A stretch of DNA of 64,000 bases from positions 1 through 64,000 of the forward strand of contig JAIUPN010000005.1 in the NCBI GenBank assembly GCA_020160755.1. The letters run 5' to 3'. The DNA is from Pseudomonadota bacterium (GTDB lineage: Bacteria; Pseudomonadota; Alphaproteobacteria; Sphingomonadales; Sphingomonadaceae). Under the pieces are notes generated by a model. The model was not told the origin of the DNA. It did no database searches and saw nothing but the letters and a program-made list of their open reading frames with translations. Position numbers and translations under genes: made by a program. Shown here piece after piece: positions 15,554 through 24,782 of this stretch (within the stretch, counting starts at the first letter, position 1; each line of letters begins with the position of its first letter).

Positions 15554-16573
15554 TCAGAGCTTGAGCCTCTCCTTCATGGGCTCGCGATCCGTCTGTTCGA
15601 TGGGGTACCAGCGGTAGCCGGATCCGTCGGCGGCAATGTGACCCACCCCCGGGAACGGAAGATGGGGCGCCGCAATCATCATACGGTCGCGAGCGAAGCG
15701 GGTGAACGCGGCTTTCCGCACGGCGCGCGCCTCGTCCTAGCGAACATCGAAAGTGATCGTCACGTCGGGGCGTGGAAATTGAACCGCGCCGGCGTGGATG
15801 ACATCGCCGACGAAGACGATACTCTGCCCCTTGCTGGTCAAGGTGTAGAAGGCGGTGCCCGGGGTGTGCCCAGGCTGCAGTTCGGCACGAATGCCCGGCA
15901 CGACTTCGCCATCGGTATCGATCGGCTTCACCCGGCCGGCCGTGACATAGGGCGTCAGCGTCTGCTCGGTCTGGGTCCAGAAGCGCTTGTCGATCCCGCT
16001 TTTAGCCGCGTTGGCAACATCGGAGAAAAAGCGAATATCTGCACCGCCGGCATAGACCGTCGCGCGCGGGAAGACGATCTTGCCCGCCTTCGTGAGACCG
16101 CCGCTATGGTCGCTGTGGACATGGGTGATGAGTATGTCGGTGATTGTCTCCGGCGCGGCCCCAGCTGCTGCCAGCGCTTCGAGCAGCCTGCCGCCGTTGC
16201 CTAGGCCGAAAAGATCGCCGGCACCGACATCGACAAGGATCCGCCGCCCGTTGAAGTCGATCAGATAAGCGTTGATCGAAGCCTCTGCGGGATTAGCTAG
16301 GAAACTGCGGGCAAGAATTTCGTCGATCGTTTGCGCCGAGACGCCGCGCAGCAACTGGTGCAGGTCCAGCGGGACCGACCCATCCGACAATGCCGTTATC
16401 TGGGCATCGCCAATCGTAAATCGATAAATTGCGGGAGCGGTCTGGCGGACGGTCCCGGCTATGGTGTCGGGCACCGCGGCGGGCGTCGGAGCCGCTAAAC
16501 CGGGAGAAGAGGATATCGGGCCAAGCAGCGCCAGGGCGAGAGGGAGAATAGTGAATGGCTTTTTGATCATCAT
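15554..16573 (-). pseudogene. MBL-fold metallo-hydrolase gene interrupted by an amber stop
   Basis: The gene encodes an exported metallo-beta-lactamase-fold hydrolase: a signal peptide (MMIKKPFTILPLALALLG) and the zinc motif THVHSDHSGG at about residue 150. A further His lies in PGHTPGTAF and an Asp in FVGDVIHAG. Translation stops at a TAG (15737-15739) after 278 aa. In the same frame the code continues for another 60 codons to 15554, including RKAAFTRFARDRMMIAAPHL and GYRWYPIEQ, the normal C-terminus of this group. The stop probably arose from a Gln codon. The truncated product lacks a late His ligand region. The start overlaps the msrA stop (ATGA). Confidence 0.8.
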
Positions 16574-17172
16574 GGCGACGTCCTTGATTGAGTTGCGATG
16601 GATGAAGAACTGTCAGTCATTATCCCAGCGCTGGCGGGGTCTTGCGAGACATTGTCGCGATCGACAGCGTGCTCGGCGACAGAGTTCGGTTCAGGCAGGG
16701 CCACTTCCGAAAAATGCTGCCGAATATAGTCCAGCTTGGGATCGATGAAGCGGCGGCAGAAGGGTCGGCTCGGATCGGTTCGATAATAGTTCTGGTAACG
16801 CTCGTCCGAAGCCTTGAAGCTTCTGAACGGCAGAACCAGGGTATGCGCCGTATTGCCGAATTCCTCGGCAAATCGGACGATCGCCAATTCGGCCTCATGC
16901 CGCTGGTTGTCATCGAAAATATAGATCGCGCTGCGGTACTTGTCGCTAGGAGAGCGGGCCCGGGTGGCTGAATGCGTTCTCAGATGCACCTCGCACAGCG
17001 TTGCCAACGGAATGATTGAAGGATCGAAGGTGACGATCACCCCTTCTGACCAGCTATCTGCCGGAGCGTCCGATTGGACAAAGCCCTGGTCGACCTGCGC
17101 AACGCCGCGCAGCGCCTGGAACACCCCTTCGGTGCACCAATGGCACCCCCCTCCAAAGCCGATCTTCGCCAT
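16570..17172 (-). CDS. MsrA-family protein with GCHWC active site (copy 3)
   Basis: This 200-aa protein belongs to the peptide-methionine sulfoxide reductase A family. It has the catalytic region FGGGCHWCTEGVFQALRGV, where the usual Phe is His and a second Cys follows. It also has the segments KYRSAIYIFDD and ERYQNYYRTDP, and a C-terminal extension of about 45 polar residues. It differs clearly from the two canonical MsrA copies and may act on another sulfoxide substrate. The ATG at 17172 follows GAGAGG; a GTG six bases earlier is possible. It is third in a unit of four genes that ends with the damaged hydrolase. Confidence 0.82.
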   Translation of the reverse strand: MAKIGFGGGCHWCTEGVFQALRGVAQVDQGFVQSDAPADSWSEGVIVTFDPSIIPLATLCEVHLRTHSATRARSPSDKYRSAIYIFDDNQRHEAELAIVRFAEEFGNTAHTLVLPFRSFKASDERYQNYYRTDPSRPFCRRFIDPKLDYIRQHFSEVALPEPNSVAEHAVDRDNVSQDPASAGIMTDSSSSIATQSRTSP

Positions 17173-17210
17173 CTTCACCTCTCGCGCCTAGACGTATTTC
17201 TTTCCGCGGA

Positions 17211-17444
17211 TCAGCGCCGTCTCGCGCGCCTGAGCCTTCTGGCTGCGGACGCAATCAATGTAAGCATCAGCGCGCCGATAAGAACGCCCAGTAGCAGTGG
17301 ACTGTGGACATGCATCATCGCTGGGCGCAAATACAGGCCGACTAACCCGAGGATCACGAAAGCGACCGATGCAAGTCGCAATGCGCGCCAAGCACGGGGT
17401 TTGTTGTCTTTGAACCAAAGGGAAGTTCCGAAGATATTGATCAT
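17211..17444 (-). CDS. small two-helix membrane protein (77 aa)
   Basis: I do not recognise a named family. The ATG at 17444 has a GGAAGG ribosome site at 9 bases; the longer frame above it is not supported. Two hydrophobic segments (LRLASVAFVILGLVGLYL and PLLLGVLIGALMLTLIAS) flank a short loop with HVHS, and the C-terminus is strongly basic, so it is probably an inner-membrane hairpin with a cytoplasmic tail. It lies between a 93-aa gene and the MsrA-like gene, 38-43 bp from each, so they are likely cotranscribed. Confidence 0.55.
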   Translation of the reverse strand: MINIFGTSLWFKDNKPRAWRALRLASVAFVILGLVGLYLRPAMMHVHSPLLLGVLIGALMLTLIASAARRLRRARRR

Positions 17445-17487
17445 AAATGGTTGCCTTCCGGCAGCAAGGTTCAAGGTACGCAGTAAG

Positions 17488-17769
17488 TCAGAGCGGCCGT
17501 GCACATTCCGAACGAAGCCAGGTTTCCTGCACGCTGCTGAAGCCGGCCTCGCGTAATGTCTGGGTCGCCGCAGCCAACCGCTGGCCCCGCCGATGCAGGA
17601 GGTTAACGAACGCGCGGAGTATTTCGAGCCGGGGATCAGCGAGTGTCCCATTTGCACGCCGTCCCGGGAGAAGTTGATGTTTCTTGAAGAGGGCCTGCGC
17701 GAGACCGGCTCGCGATCCGAACCTTTGGCCTTTCTCGCTCCGCGCCAGTGCGATTACCGTCAGTTCCAT
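17488..17769 (-). CDS. hypothetical protein (93 aa)
   Basis: This small soluble basic protein has no family I recognise. The ATG at 17769 (MELTVIALARSEKG) is preferred over one 57 bases earlier because the protein then begins with a plausible beta strand. It is the first gene of the unit 93 aa-77 aa-msrA-like-hydrolase. The 30-bp motif at 18013-18042 lies 244 bp upstream in the matching orientation. It has no Cys near the N-terminus and no membrane segment. Confidence 0.45.
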   Translation of the reverse strand: MELTVIALARSEKGQRFGSRAGLAQALFKKHQLLPGRRANGTLADPRLEILRAFVNLLHRRGQRLAAATQTLREAGFSSVQETWLRSECARPL

Positions 17770-18012
17770 CGGCGTGAAGATGAAGGCGCCGGATGGAAGT
17801 ATCTCTGGCTCGATGAGGTGCAGCACTGTGGCGCGAGCTCCCTTGTTCTCTTCATCGTCTTCGCGGCCGTACCTATTTTAACGAACCGCGGCGCCGTTGA
17901 AGATTGTCCGTTCGGCTAAGACGCTCTCATTCATCCTGGGGCGCAGCGTCAGGCACGCCGTCGCTTCTGTGTCAGCCGTTGCGCCGACTATCGCAGTGAG
18001 CCAGACGTTTTT

Positions 18013-18042
18013 CCAATAGGCTGTGCCTATAGTTTTCATAGC
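18013..18042 (-). promoter_or_regulatory. island motif, site A
   Basis: On the plus strand it reads CCAATA, 8 bp, CTATAG, then TTTTCATAGC. A dyad ATAGGC-TGT-GCCTAT overlaps it. It is oriented towards the unit that starts at 17769. Three more copies lie at 19210, 24620 and 24783. Confidence 0.65.
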
Positions 18043-18064
18043 GCCGGATAGCGTGACGCGTCAC

Positions 18065-19042
18065 TTATTGCGGCATCTCGACATGCCCACCGAAGCCAAA
18101 GCGCATCGCCGAGAGAAGCTTGTCGCCAAAAGTGTGGTCGACGCGGCTGCGGTAGCGCGCAAACAAGGCGGCCGAAAGGACATAGGCCGGGACGGCTTCT
18201 TCCATTGCCGCATCGATCGTCCACCGGCCCTCGCCAGAGTCCGAGACCTGGCCGGTGAATTGCTCGAGCATCGGATCCCTGGCCAGGCCGATCGCGCAAA
18301 GGTCGAGCAGCCAGGACGAGATGACACTGCCGCGACGCCAGACTTCGGCCACGTCGGTCAGGTTGATGTCGAAGCGTTCATCAGGCTCGAGCCGTTCGGA
18401 GGACTTGCCCTTGAGAATGTCGAAGCCCTCGGCATAGGCCTGCATCAGGCCATATTCGATTCCGTTGTGGACCATCTTGACGAAATGCCCGGCGCCGGTT
18501 GGGCCGGCGTGGATATAGCCGCGCTCGGCGCGACTGTCGGGCGCGTCGCGTCCAATGGTGCGGACGATCGAACCATAGCCCGGCGCGAGCGTATCGAAGA
18601 TGGGATCCAGCAGATCGACGATCTCCTTGTCGCCGCCGATCATCATGCAATAACCGCGTTCGAGCCCCCATATCCCGCCTGATGTGCCAACATCGATATA
18701 ATGGAGCCCCTTGTCCCTTGCCGCAGCACCACATTTGATGTCGTCTTTGTAGAAGCTGTTGCCGCCATCGATGATGATGTCGCCGGGCTCCGACAATTCC
18801 ATCAGCTTGTCGACCGTGTCTTGGGTGGGAGCGCCCGCCGGGAGCATTACCCAGAAGATCCGCGGCGCAGTGAGTTTGGCGACGACATCTTCAAGCGAAT
18901 TCGCTCCGATGGCACCTTCACCGGCGAGCTGAGTAACCGCGGCCGGATCGCGATTGAAGGCGACGACCTCGTGGCCGCCGCGCATCAGCCGACGCGCGAT
19001 ATTGGCACCCATGCGGCCGAGGCCGATCATTGCAAGACGCAT
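18065..19042 (-). CDS. gnd: 6-phosphogluconate dehydrogenase, decarboxylating (short form)
   Basis: The 325-aa enzyme oxidises and decarboxylates 6-phosphogluconate to ribulose 5-phosphate, making NAD(P)H. It has an N-terminal Rossmann motif ([19 protein letters not shown]), with Asn-Arg-Asp after strand beta 2, and the substrate motif [12 protein letters not shown]. The catalytic Lys is in [21 protein letters not shown]. The short form without the long C-terminal tail matches the GntZ/YqeC type. The ATG has AAGGA upstream. The motif at 19210-19239 lies 168 bp upstream. In this neighbourhood it likely supplies reducing power for the thiol systems. Confidence 0.93.
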   Translation of the reverse strand: MRLAMIGLGRMGANIARRLMRGGHEVVAFNRDPAAVTQLAGEGAIGANSLEDVVAKLTAPRIFWVMLPAGAPTQDTVDKLMELSEPGDIIIDGGNSFYKDDIKCGAAARDKGLHYIDVGTSGGIWGLERGYCMMIGGDKEIVDLLDPIFDTLAPGYGSIVRTIGRDAPDSRAERGYIHAGPTGAGHFVKMVHNGIEYGLMQAYAEGFDILKGKSSERLEPDERFDINLTDVAEVWRRGSVISSWLLDLCAIGLARDPMLEQFTGQVSDSGEGRWTIDAAMEEAVPAYVLSAALFARYRSRVDHTFGDKLLSAMRFGFGGHVEMPQ

Positions 19043-19209
19043 TGTTCAAATCCTTCTGTCAGAAGTTCACCCGGCGCGGACAGTTCCGACCAACGCCCCG
19101 CCGTCACGATCCAACGAGACCGCACCGCTCGCTGGCAGGTTACCATGAGTATGCAAATTTCGCCGCGCCTTGGCACTGAATGGAGGATGAGTTCATCGCC
19201 AGACGAAGT

Positions 19210-19239
19210 CCAATAACCAGGCGCTATAGTTTCGATACC
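19210..19239 (-). promoter_or_regulatory. island motif, site B
   Basis: On the plus strand it reads CCAATA, 8 bp, CTATAG, then TTTCGATACC, the same layout as site A. Both A and B also carry CGTCTGGC shortly beyond the TATTGG end when read towards the gene. It points at gnd. Confidence 0.65.
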
Positions 19240-19301
19240 CATTTAGCGACATGCGCAGTGCCGGGGCGGACATTGCGAACAGAGCAGCGACTGCGACACC
19301 C

Positions 19302-19565
19302 TCAGTCCGGTTGGAAGCCAAGCACGAAATCCACGACCTTTTTCGCAGACATCTCGCACGGCTTGAGCGATGTTTTGCCTGATGTGAACCGATACAGGTT
19401 GAAGCTGACGATGTCGGTCCCAGCCAACTCCCTGGCAAACAGGCTGTTGCGGCGCCCGTCGTCGGACCGCCGGACGATCAAGCCGAAACGCCGGCCTTCG
19501 TGAATGCCTTCGCTATGACCCTCGGGAAGCCTTTTGAAGGCAGCGTCGAAATCGGTAAGCTCCAT
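19302..19565 (-). CDS. hypothetical protein (87 aa)
   Basis: I do not recognise a family. The small, soluble protein has a balanced, beta-rich composition (EGRRFGLIVRRSDDG, then TDIVSFNLYRFTSGK), ending with a helix and VLGFQPD. The ATG at 19565 is preceded by a weak GGAA. It lies 91 bp after argS and may be the last gene of the long unit that begins at 24429. The composition looks like real coding sequence rather than a shadow, but function is unknown. Confidence 0.5.
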   Translation of the reverse strand: MELTDFDAAFKRLPEGHSEGIHEGRRFGLIVRRSDDGRRNSLFARELAGTDIVSFNLYRFTSGKTSLKPCEMSAKKVVDFVLGFQPD

Positions 19566-19656
19566 CTCGTTCCACCAGTATCAGAAGACGCACAGCATGT
19601 TCGGGCCCGCCAACTCTGGCGCGCGCAACGAGCCCCAGGAACAAGCGCGCATTCGA

Positions 19657-21399
19657 CTAGGCCCTCTCCATCTCATGTGTCGGTTCAACCCCCATCAGCG
19701 CCAGGCCGTTGCGGATGACCTGCCCGATCGCGGCGGCCAGGAACAACCGCGCGCGGCTAACCGGCAGGTTTTCCGGGTAGGCGAAGCGGCGCGTCGGGTC
19801 GGCATTTCCTGTGTTCCACAGCGCATGGAATTCCGCGGCCAGCCCCTCAAGGAAGAAGGCGATCCGGTGCGGCTCGCGCGCTGCCGCAGCCGCCTCGACG
19901 ATGCGGGGGAATTCTGCCGCACGCTTCACAAGCGTAAGGCTCGGACCGTCCAGAAGAGCGAGATCGGGCGGGTCGCCCAACTCGATACCCGCTTCGGCCG
20001 CGCGGCTTGCTAGCGAGCAAATCCGCGCATGGGCATATTGCACATAGAAGACCGGATTATCCTTCGATGCCTCGACGACGGTCGCAAAGTCGAAGTCCAT
20101 GGACGCTTCCGCTTTGCGGGTCAGCATCATGAAGCGAACGACGTCCTTTCCGACTTCTCGAATGACATCGGCCAGCGTGACGAAATTGCCTGCGCGCTTG
20201 GACATCTTGACCGGCTCACCCGCGCGCAGCAGCCGCACGATCTGCACCAGCTTGACGTCGAACCGCTTCCTGCCTTCGGTTAGAGCTTCGGCGGCGGCAA
20301 CGATGCGCATCACGGTCCCGGCATGATCGGCGCCCCAGATGTCGATCAGTTCGTCGGCATCGCGCGCCTTCTCGAAATGATAGGCCAGATCCACGCCGAA
20401 ATAGGTCCAGCTCCCATCCGGTTTACGGATAGGACGGTCCTGGTCATCGCCAAATTTCGTCGACCGGAACAGCGGCAGCGCGATCGGCTCCCAGTCCTTG
20501 GAGACTTCACCCTTCGGAGGTTCGAGAACGCCGTCATAGACAAGATCGCGCTCGCGCAGCCAGGCCTCGGCATCATCCGGCTTTCCGGCAGCGACGAGGT
20601 CCGCCTCCGACGCGAAGCGGTCGTGACTTATGCCGAGCAGCGCCAGATCTTCGCGGATCGTCTCCATCATCGCGGCAACGGTCCGCGCACGAAAGATTGC
20701 GAGCCAGTCCGTCTCCGGGGCGTCGGCATAGCGGCCCCCAAAATCGGCGGCCAGCGCCTCCCCGACCGGCTTCAGATAATCGCCCGGGTATAGACCTTCC
20801 GCTATCTCGCCGAGGCTCTCGCCCAACGCCTCGCGATATCTCTGGTGTGCCGAGCGAGCGAGAATATCGACCTGCCCGCCGGCATCATTGATATAATATT
20901 CGCGGATGACGCGATGGCCGGTGAAAGCGAGCAGGTTGGCGAGCGCATCTCCGACCACTGCCCCTCGGCAGTGCCCCATATGCATCGGACCGGTCGGGTT
21001 GGCCGAGACAAACTCTATATTCACCGTCTTACCCGCGCCGACGGGCGACATGCCGTAGCGGTCCTTCTGGTCCGCAATCACCGCCAGCTCGTTTTGCCAG
21101 GCCTGGTCGGTCAGCCGGATATTTACAAAGCCCGGGCCAGCGACGGCCACGTCTGCAACATCCTCCAACATGGCCAACCGGCCCGCCAACTTCTCAGCGA
21201 GTTGGCGCGGATGCGTGCCGGTAAGTTTTGCCAGGACCATCGCCGCGTTGGTCGACAGATCGCCATGCGCCGGGTCGTGCGGACGCTCCACGGTCAGCCC
21301 CGCCCGGTCGAGGCCCGCAGGAACGTCCCCCGCCACCTGCAGATCGCCAATTACCCGCGCGAGATGATCAAGGATGCGCGCATGAAGCGACACAGCCAT
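19657..21399 (-). CDS. argS: arginyl-tRNA synthetase, probably an accessory copy
   Basis: The 580-aa class I synthetase charges tRNA-Arg. It has an N-terminal Add-1 domain (HGDLSTNAAMVLAK), the HIGH motif as HMGH in SANPTGPMHMGHCRGAVVGD, and the KMSK loop in EPVKMSKRAGNFVTL. The DALR anticodon-binding domain is at the C-terminus, ending NGLALMGVEPTHEMERA. It is complete. It lies in a unit with a thiolase, a DUF427 gene and redox genes inside a genomic island, so a second, more divergent chromosomal argS is expected elsewhere. The copy may be less sensitive to oxidants or inhibitors; this is inference. Confidence 0.93.
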   Translation of the reverse strand: MAVSLHARILDHLARVIGDLQVAGDVPAGLDRAGLTVERPHDPAHGDLSTNAAMVLAKLTGTHPRQLAEKLAGRLAMLEDVADVAVAGPGFVNIRLTDQAWQNELAVIADQKDRYGMSPVGAGKTVNIEFVSANPTGPMHMGHCRGAVVGDALANLLAFTGHRVIREYYINDAGGQVDILARSAHQRYREALGESLGEIAEGLYPGDYLKPVGEALAADFGGRYADAPETDWLAIFRARTVAAMMETIREDLALLGISHDRFASEADLVAAGKPDDAEAWLRERDLVYDGVLEPPKGEVSKDWEPIALPLFRSTKFGDDQDRPIRKPDGSWTYFGVDLAYHFEKARDADELIDIWGADHAGTVMRIVAAAEALTEGRKRFDVKLVQIVRLLRAGEPVKMSKRAGNFVTLADVIREVGKDVVRFMMLTRKAEASMDFDFATVVEASKDNPVFYVQYAHARICSLASRAAEAGIELGDPPDLALLDGPSLTLVKRAAEFPRIVEAAAAAREPHRIAFFLEGLAAEFHALWNTGNADPTRRFAYPENLPVSRARLFLAAAIGQVIRNGLALMGVEPTHEMERA

Positions 21400-21426
21400 C
21401 AGCGAAGGCCCGCTGCGCCTTGGCTG

Positions 21427-21708
21427 CTATCCAACCTCTACGCCTTTCCAGAAAGCGATGTGATCCCGGATGGCTTCCGCAACCGGATTCGGATCGGGAT
21501 ATGACCAAGCCGCGTCCGCGTTGAGCGCGCTGCCTACGCGGATATGGAAGTATCTCGCGGTGCCCTTGATCGGGCAGACAGAAGTGTGTGCGCTCGCTTC
21601 AAGGAGCTCCTGATTGACCGCGGAAGGTGGGAAATAGTGGTTTCCCTCGACGACGATTGTCTCGTCGCTTGCGGCGATGGTGGTGTCGTTCCAAACTGCT
21701 GAGACCAA
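21427..21708 (-). CDS. DUF427 domain protein
   Basis: The 93-aa protein carries one DUF427 domain, a small beta-barrel fold of unknown function: VWNDTTIAASDETIVVEGNHYFPPSAV, then the conserved SVCPIKGTARYFHIRVG and AWSYPDPNPVAEAIRDHIAFW. It starts at a TTG (21708) with AGAGGA at 8 bases. It sits 52 bp after the thiolase and 27 bp before argS in the same direction. Such proteins are common in oxidative-stress and metabolite-repair neighbourhoods, but no reaction is known. Confidence 0.88.
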   Translation of the reverse strand: MVSAVWNDTTIAASDETIVVEGNHYFPPSAVNQELLEASAHTSVCPIKGTARYFHIRVGSALNADAAWSYPDPNPVAEAIRDHIAFWKGVEVG

Positions 21709-21760
21709 CGGAATATCCTCTCATATTGTCAATGGCACGGCGTTCGCAGCGGCCCGTGAA

Positions 21761-23026
21761 TCAGGGGCGTTCGAGGAGTGCGACGGTGCCTTGGCCGCCG
21801 TCGGCGCAGATGCTGACGATTGCCCGTGATCCGCTCGGCATGTCCCAGAGCTCCTTCACTGCCTGGCTGAGGTCGCGCGCGCCTGTCGCGCCGAAGGGAT
21901 GACCGATTGCTACCGAGCCCCCGTTGGGATTGACGCGGTCCCAGTCGAAGTCGCCCAAATCCGACTGGACACCGGCGGTTTCGCGCACCCACTCCCGGTC
22001 GGTGATGGCCGCGACATTCGCCAGGACCTGGGCGGCGAAGGCTTCGTGGATTTCCCAAAGAGCGATATCGGAGAAGCTTAGTTGATGCCGCGCGAGCAGA
22101 CGTGGAATGCCATAGGAGGGTGCCATCAACAGACCCTCGGTGTGGAAATCGACGGCCGACACCTCGTAATCGATGAGCCGCGCGTAGGGGGTGCCCGCCG
22201 GCAGTCGTGCCACGCCGGCTTCGTTTGCCACCCAGCAACCGGCGGCGCCATCCGTTATCGGCGAGCTGTTGCCGGCAGTCAGCGTTCCCCTGCCACTGTC
22301 GCGATCGAAGACGGGCTTGAGTGCGGCAAGCCGTTCGGGCGACGTATCGGCGCGGGGGTTCGCATCGCGCGCCAGTTCAGGAAGGGAAATCGCGAGATCG
22401 TCGAAGAAACCTCGCTCCCAACCAGCGACCGACCGCTGGTGGCTCTTTAGCGCCCAATCGTCCTGCGCCTCGCGCGAGATCCGCCAGGCCTTGGCGGTGT
22501 CCTCCATATGATCGCCCATTGTCCTGCCGGTGATCCGGTTGGCCCATCCCTTGGTCGGGAGCACATAGTCGTGGAGGGCAAGAGACTGGAGGGCCGCAAG
22601 CGCCGCCGCTGGATCTTGCGCAAAGAGGTCGGTGAGCCGCTTCGATGCATCGGCCGTCAAAGCGATGGGAGGTCGGCTCATGACTTCGGCACCGCCCACC
22701 ATCGTGAGATCGGTTCCTCCGCCCAGCATCCCTGCCGCAGCGAAAGTCGCCGTCATGCTGGTAGAGCATGCCAAAACGACCGAAAATGCGGGGACATTCG
22801 GATTGAGCTTGGCGTCAAGCCAGGTCTCGCGAGCAATGTTGCTCCAACCCAAATTCGGGATCACGGTACCCCAGATGAGAAGATCCGGCTCTGCTTGCGC
22901 CGCCATCGCCTGCACAAGAGGGACGGACAAAGAGACGGCATCATAAGCAGCCAAAGCCCCTCCGCCGCGGCCGAAGGGAGTGCGAAGGCCGGCGGCAACA
23001 AAGACGGGTTCAGCAAAGCGGCTCAT
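21761..23026 (-). CDS. acetyl-CoA C-acyltransferase (thiolase)
   Basis: This 421-aa thiolase of the degradative (FadI-like) type has the nucleophilic Cys in SVVLACSTSMTATFAAAG (about residue 90), a His in NPNGGSVAIGHPFGATGAR, and a second Cys in IVSICADGGQG. It cleaves 3-ketoacyl-CoA with CoA, or condenses acetyl-CoA in reverse. The ATG at 23026 has GGAG at 6 bases; the extra MEIV above it is not needed. It lacks the usual partner genes of beta-oxidation (FadJ type) in this window, and sits 58 bp behind the ferredoxin reductase in a mixed unit. Confidence 0.9.
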   Translation of the reverse strand: MSRFAEPVFVAAGLRTPFGRGGGALAAYDAVSLSVPLVQAMAAQAEPDLLIWGTVIPNLGWSNIARETWLDAKLNPNVPAFSVVLACSTSMTATFAAAGMLGGGTDLTMVGGAEVMSRPPIALTADASKRLTDLFAQDPAAALAALQSLALHDYVLPTKGWANRITGRTMGDHMEDTAKAWRISREAQDDWALKSHQRSVAGWERGFFDDLAISLPELARDANPRADTSPERLAALKPVFDRDSGRGTLTAGNSSPITDGAAGCWVANEAGVARLPAGTPYARLIDYEVSAVDFHTEGLLMAPSYGIPRLLARHQLSFSDIALWEIHEAFAAQVLANVAAITDREWVRETAGVQSDLGDFDWDRVNPNGGSVAIGHPFGATGARDLSQAVKELWDMPSGSRAIVSICADGGQGTVALLERP

Positions 23027-23084
23027 GACGATCTCCAAATATTATCCGCAGGGTGAAAGGTGGGGCGCGACGGAGTATGCGCCG

Positions 23085-23831
23085 CTAACCACCATAGCGC
23101 TCGGTCTTGATTATCGAGGGGTCGACCCCGGCCAGCAGCGCGCCCTCGGTCGCAATGTTGACGAAATCGTTGGATCCGCAAACGAATATCTGTGTGGGCT
23201 TTCGGTGAAGCCGGGCGAGAACCTCTTCGACCATGGCGCTGTCGATCCGCCGCCCGAAATCCGATGCGCGGATCGGATCTTCGCGCGTGATCGCCAGCGC
23301 CAGGACAAATGCGGCATCGTTGATCTCGACGGAATGTAGTTCTTCCGAAAACAGAACATCCTCAGCGGTGCGCGCGGACAGGAGCAACGCGGTTGGCACG
23401 GCCGGGTCTTGTGTGCGGCGATGCCGGATCATCGCCATCAACGGCACGAGCCCGGAGCCTGCTCCGATCAACAGCACCGCGTCTACGGCAGGTTCAGGCC
23501 ATAGGAAGTGCCCGCCGAGCGGACCGCGAAGCTCGATCTCATCGCCGACTATCGCGATATCGTGAAAATAGGCCGACACCTCGCCATCGGGCAGGCGTTC
23601 GACAGCGAGCTCGATGATCGGGGACGAGGCTGCCGATGACGCGATCGAGTAACTGCGCATCGCGCTATAGCCATCAGGCGCGGTCAGCCGGACATCGACA
23701 TGTTGGCCTGCGATGTGCGCGAACGGCCTGCTCAATCGGAGGAAGAAGCTTTTGATGCTCGGCGTCTGCTGGACGATTTCCTCGATCACGCATGATTGCC
23801 ATGACGCGGTTTGCGTGCCGTTGTCAGTCAT
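23085..23831 (-). CDS. FAD/NAD(P)-binding ferredoxin reductase-type protein
   Basis: The 248-aa protein has the ferredoxin-NADP reductase fold. An FAD-binding barrel contains RSYSIASSAASSPIIELAVERL (R-x-Y-S). The NAD(P) domain has LLIGAGSGLVPLMAMIRHRR and ends with IFVCGSNDFV. No iron-sulfur domain is attached. The ATG at 23831 (MTDNGTQTA) overlaps the end of the molybdopterin oxidoreductase gene by 8 bp, so the two are coupled. It probably passes electrons from NAD(P)H to that molybdoenzyme, or the reverse. Confidence 0.85.
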   Translation of the reverse strand: MTDNGTQTASWQSCVIEEIVQQTPSIKSFFLRLSRPFAHIAGQHVDVRLTAPDGYSAMRSYSIASSAASSPIIELAVERLPDGEVSAYFHDIAIVGDEIELRGPLGGHFLWPEPAVDAVLLIGAGSGLVPLMAMIRHRRTQDPAVPTALLLSARTAEDVLFSEELHSVEINDAAFVLALAITREDPIRASDFGRRIDSAMVEEVLARLHRKPTQIFVCGSNDFVNIATEGALLAGVDPSIIKTERYGG

Positions 23832-24429
23832 CGGTGTATCGTTGCTCGCGCCACGGATCGCCGTAAATATGATAGCCGCGCAGCTCCCAGAAGCCGGCCT
23901 CGTCACGGGTTGTGAATTGCAGCGCCTTCACCCATTTGGCGGACTTCCAGAAGTACAGATGCGGAACCAGCAGACGCGCCGGCCCGCCATGATCGCGGGT
24001 AATCGGCTGGCCGGCAAATTTGAGAGCGACCATCGCTTTCCCGGACAGCAGGTCCGCCAGCGGGACGTTTGTCGAATAATCGTCGTAGGAATGCGCCAGG
24101 ACGAAATCAGTGGGCCGGTCGAGCCCTGCATCCGCAAGGATGTCTTCAATGAGGACGCCCTCCCATATGGTATCCAGCTTGGACCAAGAGGTCACACAGT
24201 GAATATCCTTGGTCACCTTGGTCTTTGGCAGGGCGTTAAACTCGCTCCAGTTCCACACTTTGACCGGCTTCGGGCCGACTTTGACGGTGAATTTCCAATC
24301 AGCCAGCTCCACGTTCGGCGTCGGCCCCGCCGTGAGAACCGGAAAATTCTCCACGAGATGCTGACCCGGCGGAATCCGGCCGGACTGGTCGCCACTTGAA
24401 CCGCGACCGGTGAAACCTCTGGTGACCAT
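23824..24429 (-). CDS. sulfite-oxidase-family molybdopterin-dependent oxidoreductase
   Basis: The 201-aa protein is a single Moco domain of the sulfite oxidase/MsrP fold. The molybdenum-binding Cys is in DIHCVTSWSKLDTIWEGV (about residue 84), and the substrate-site Arg and Gly are in TRDHGGPARLLVPHLYFWKS. No twin-arginine signal and no haem or Ig-like domain is present, so it should be cytoplasmic and minimal. The ATG at 24429 is preceded by AAGGGGG. It forms a coupled pair with the reductase that follows. The substrate is unknown; a sulfoxide is possible given the context. Confidence 0.85.
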   Translation of the reverse strand: MVTRGFTGRGSSGDQSGRIPPGQHLVENFPVLTAGPTPNVELADWKFTVKVGPKPVKVWNWSEFNALPKTKVTKDIHCVTSWSKLDTIWEGVLIEDILADAGLDRPTDFVLAHSYDDYSTNVPLADLLSGKAMVALKFAGQPITRDHGGPARLLVPHLYFWKSAKWVKALQFTTRDEAGFWELRGYHIYGDPWREQRYTDD

Positions 24430-24619
24430 AGTGCCCCCTTTTTGCTCGATGCGACAGACGATAACCGGCTTCACTTCAGACCTGATACGCGTGGCCGCGG
24501 TACGAACCGATGGCTTGAAGCCTGAAACGCCCGATGCTTCATCGGATTTTCGATGATCGCATTTTCGTGAATCGGTGATTTGATGCTTATGGACTATAAC
24601 GCGACGCCGGGCCGATTTC

Positions 24620-24649
24620 CCAATACCCTATCGCTATAGTTTTTATAGC
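24620..24649 (-). promoter_or_regulatory. island motif, site C
   Basis: On the plus strand it reads CCAATA, 8 bp, CTATAG, then TTTTTATAGC. GCTATA and TATAGC form a perfect 6-bp dyad around its right half. It lies 191 bp upstream of the molybdopterin oxidoreductase start. Confidence 0.7.
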
Positions 24650-24782
24650 TTTGAATAAATTACGCGCGCATCACGTCGGCTGCAGATTTAGGCACGGCAT
24701 GAGGCTCGGTCCGCCTGCTTTCCAGGTTGGCTGCCGCGCCTCACAGCTTCGTAAGCGCCTCTCAGGGATAGAACGGCAACAA

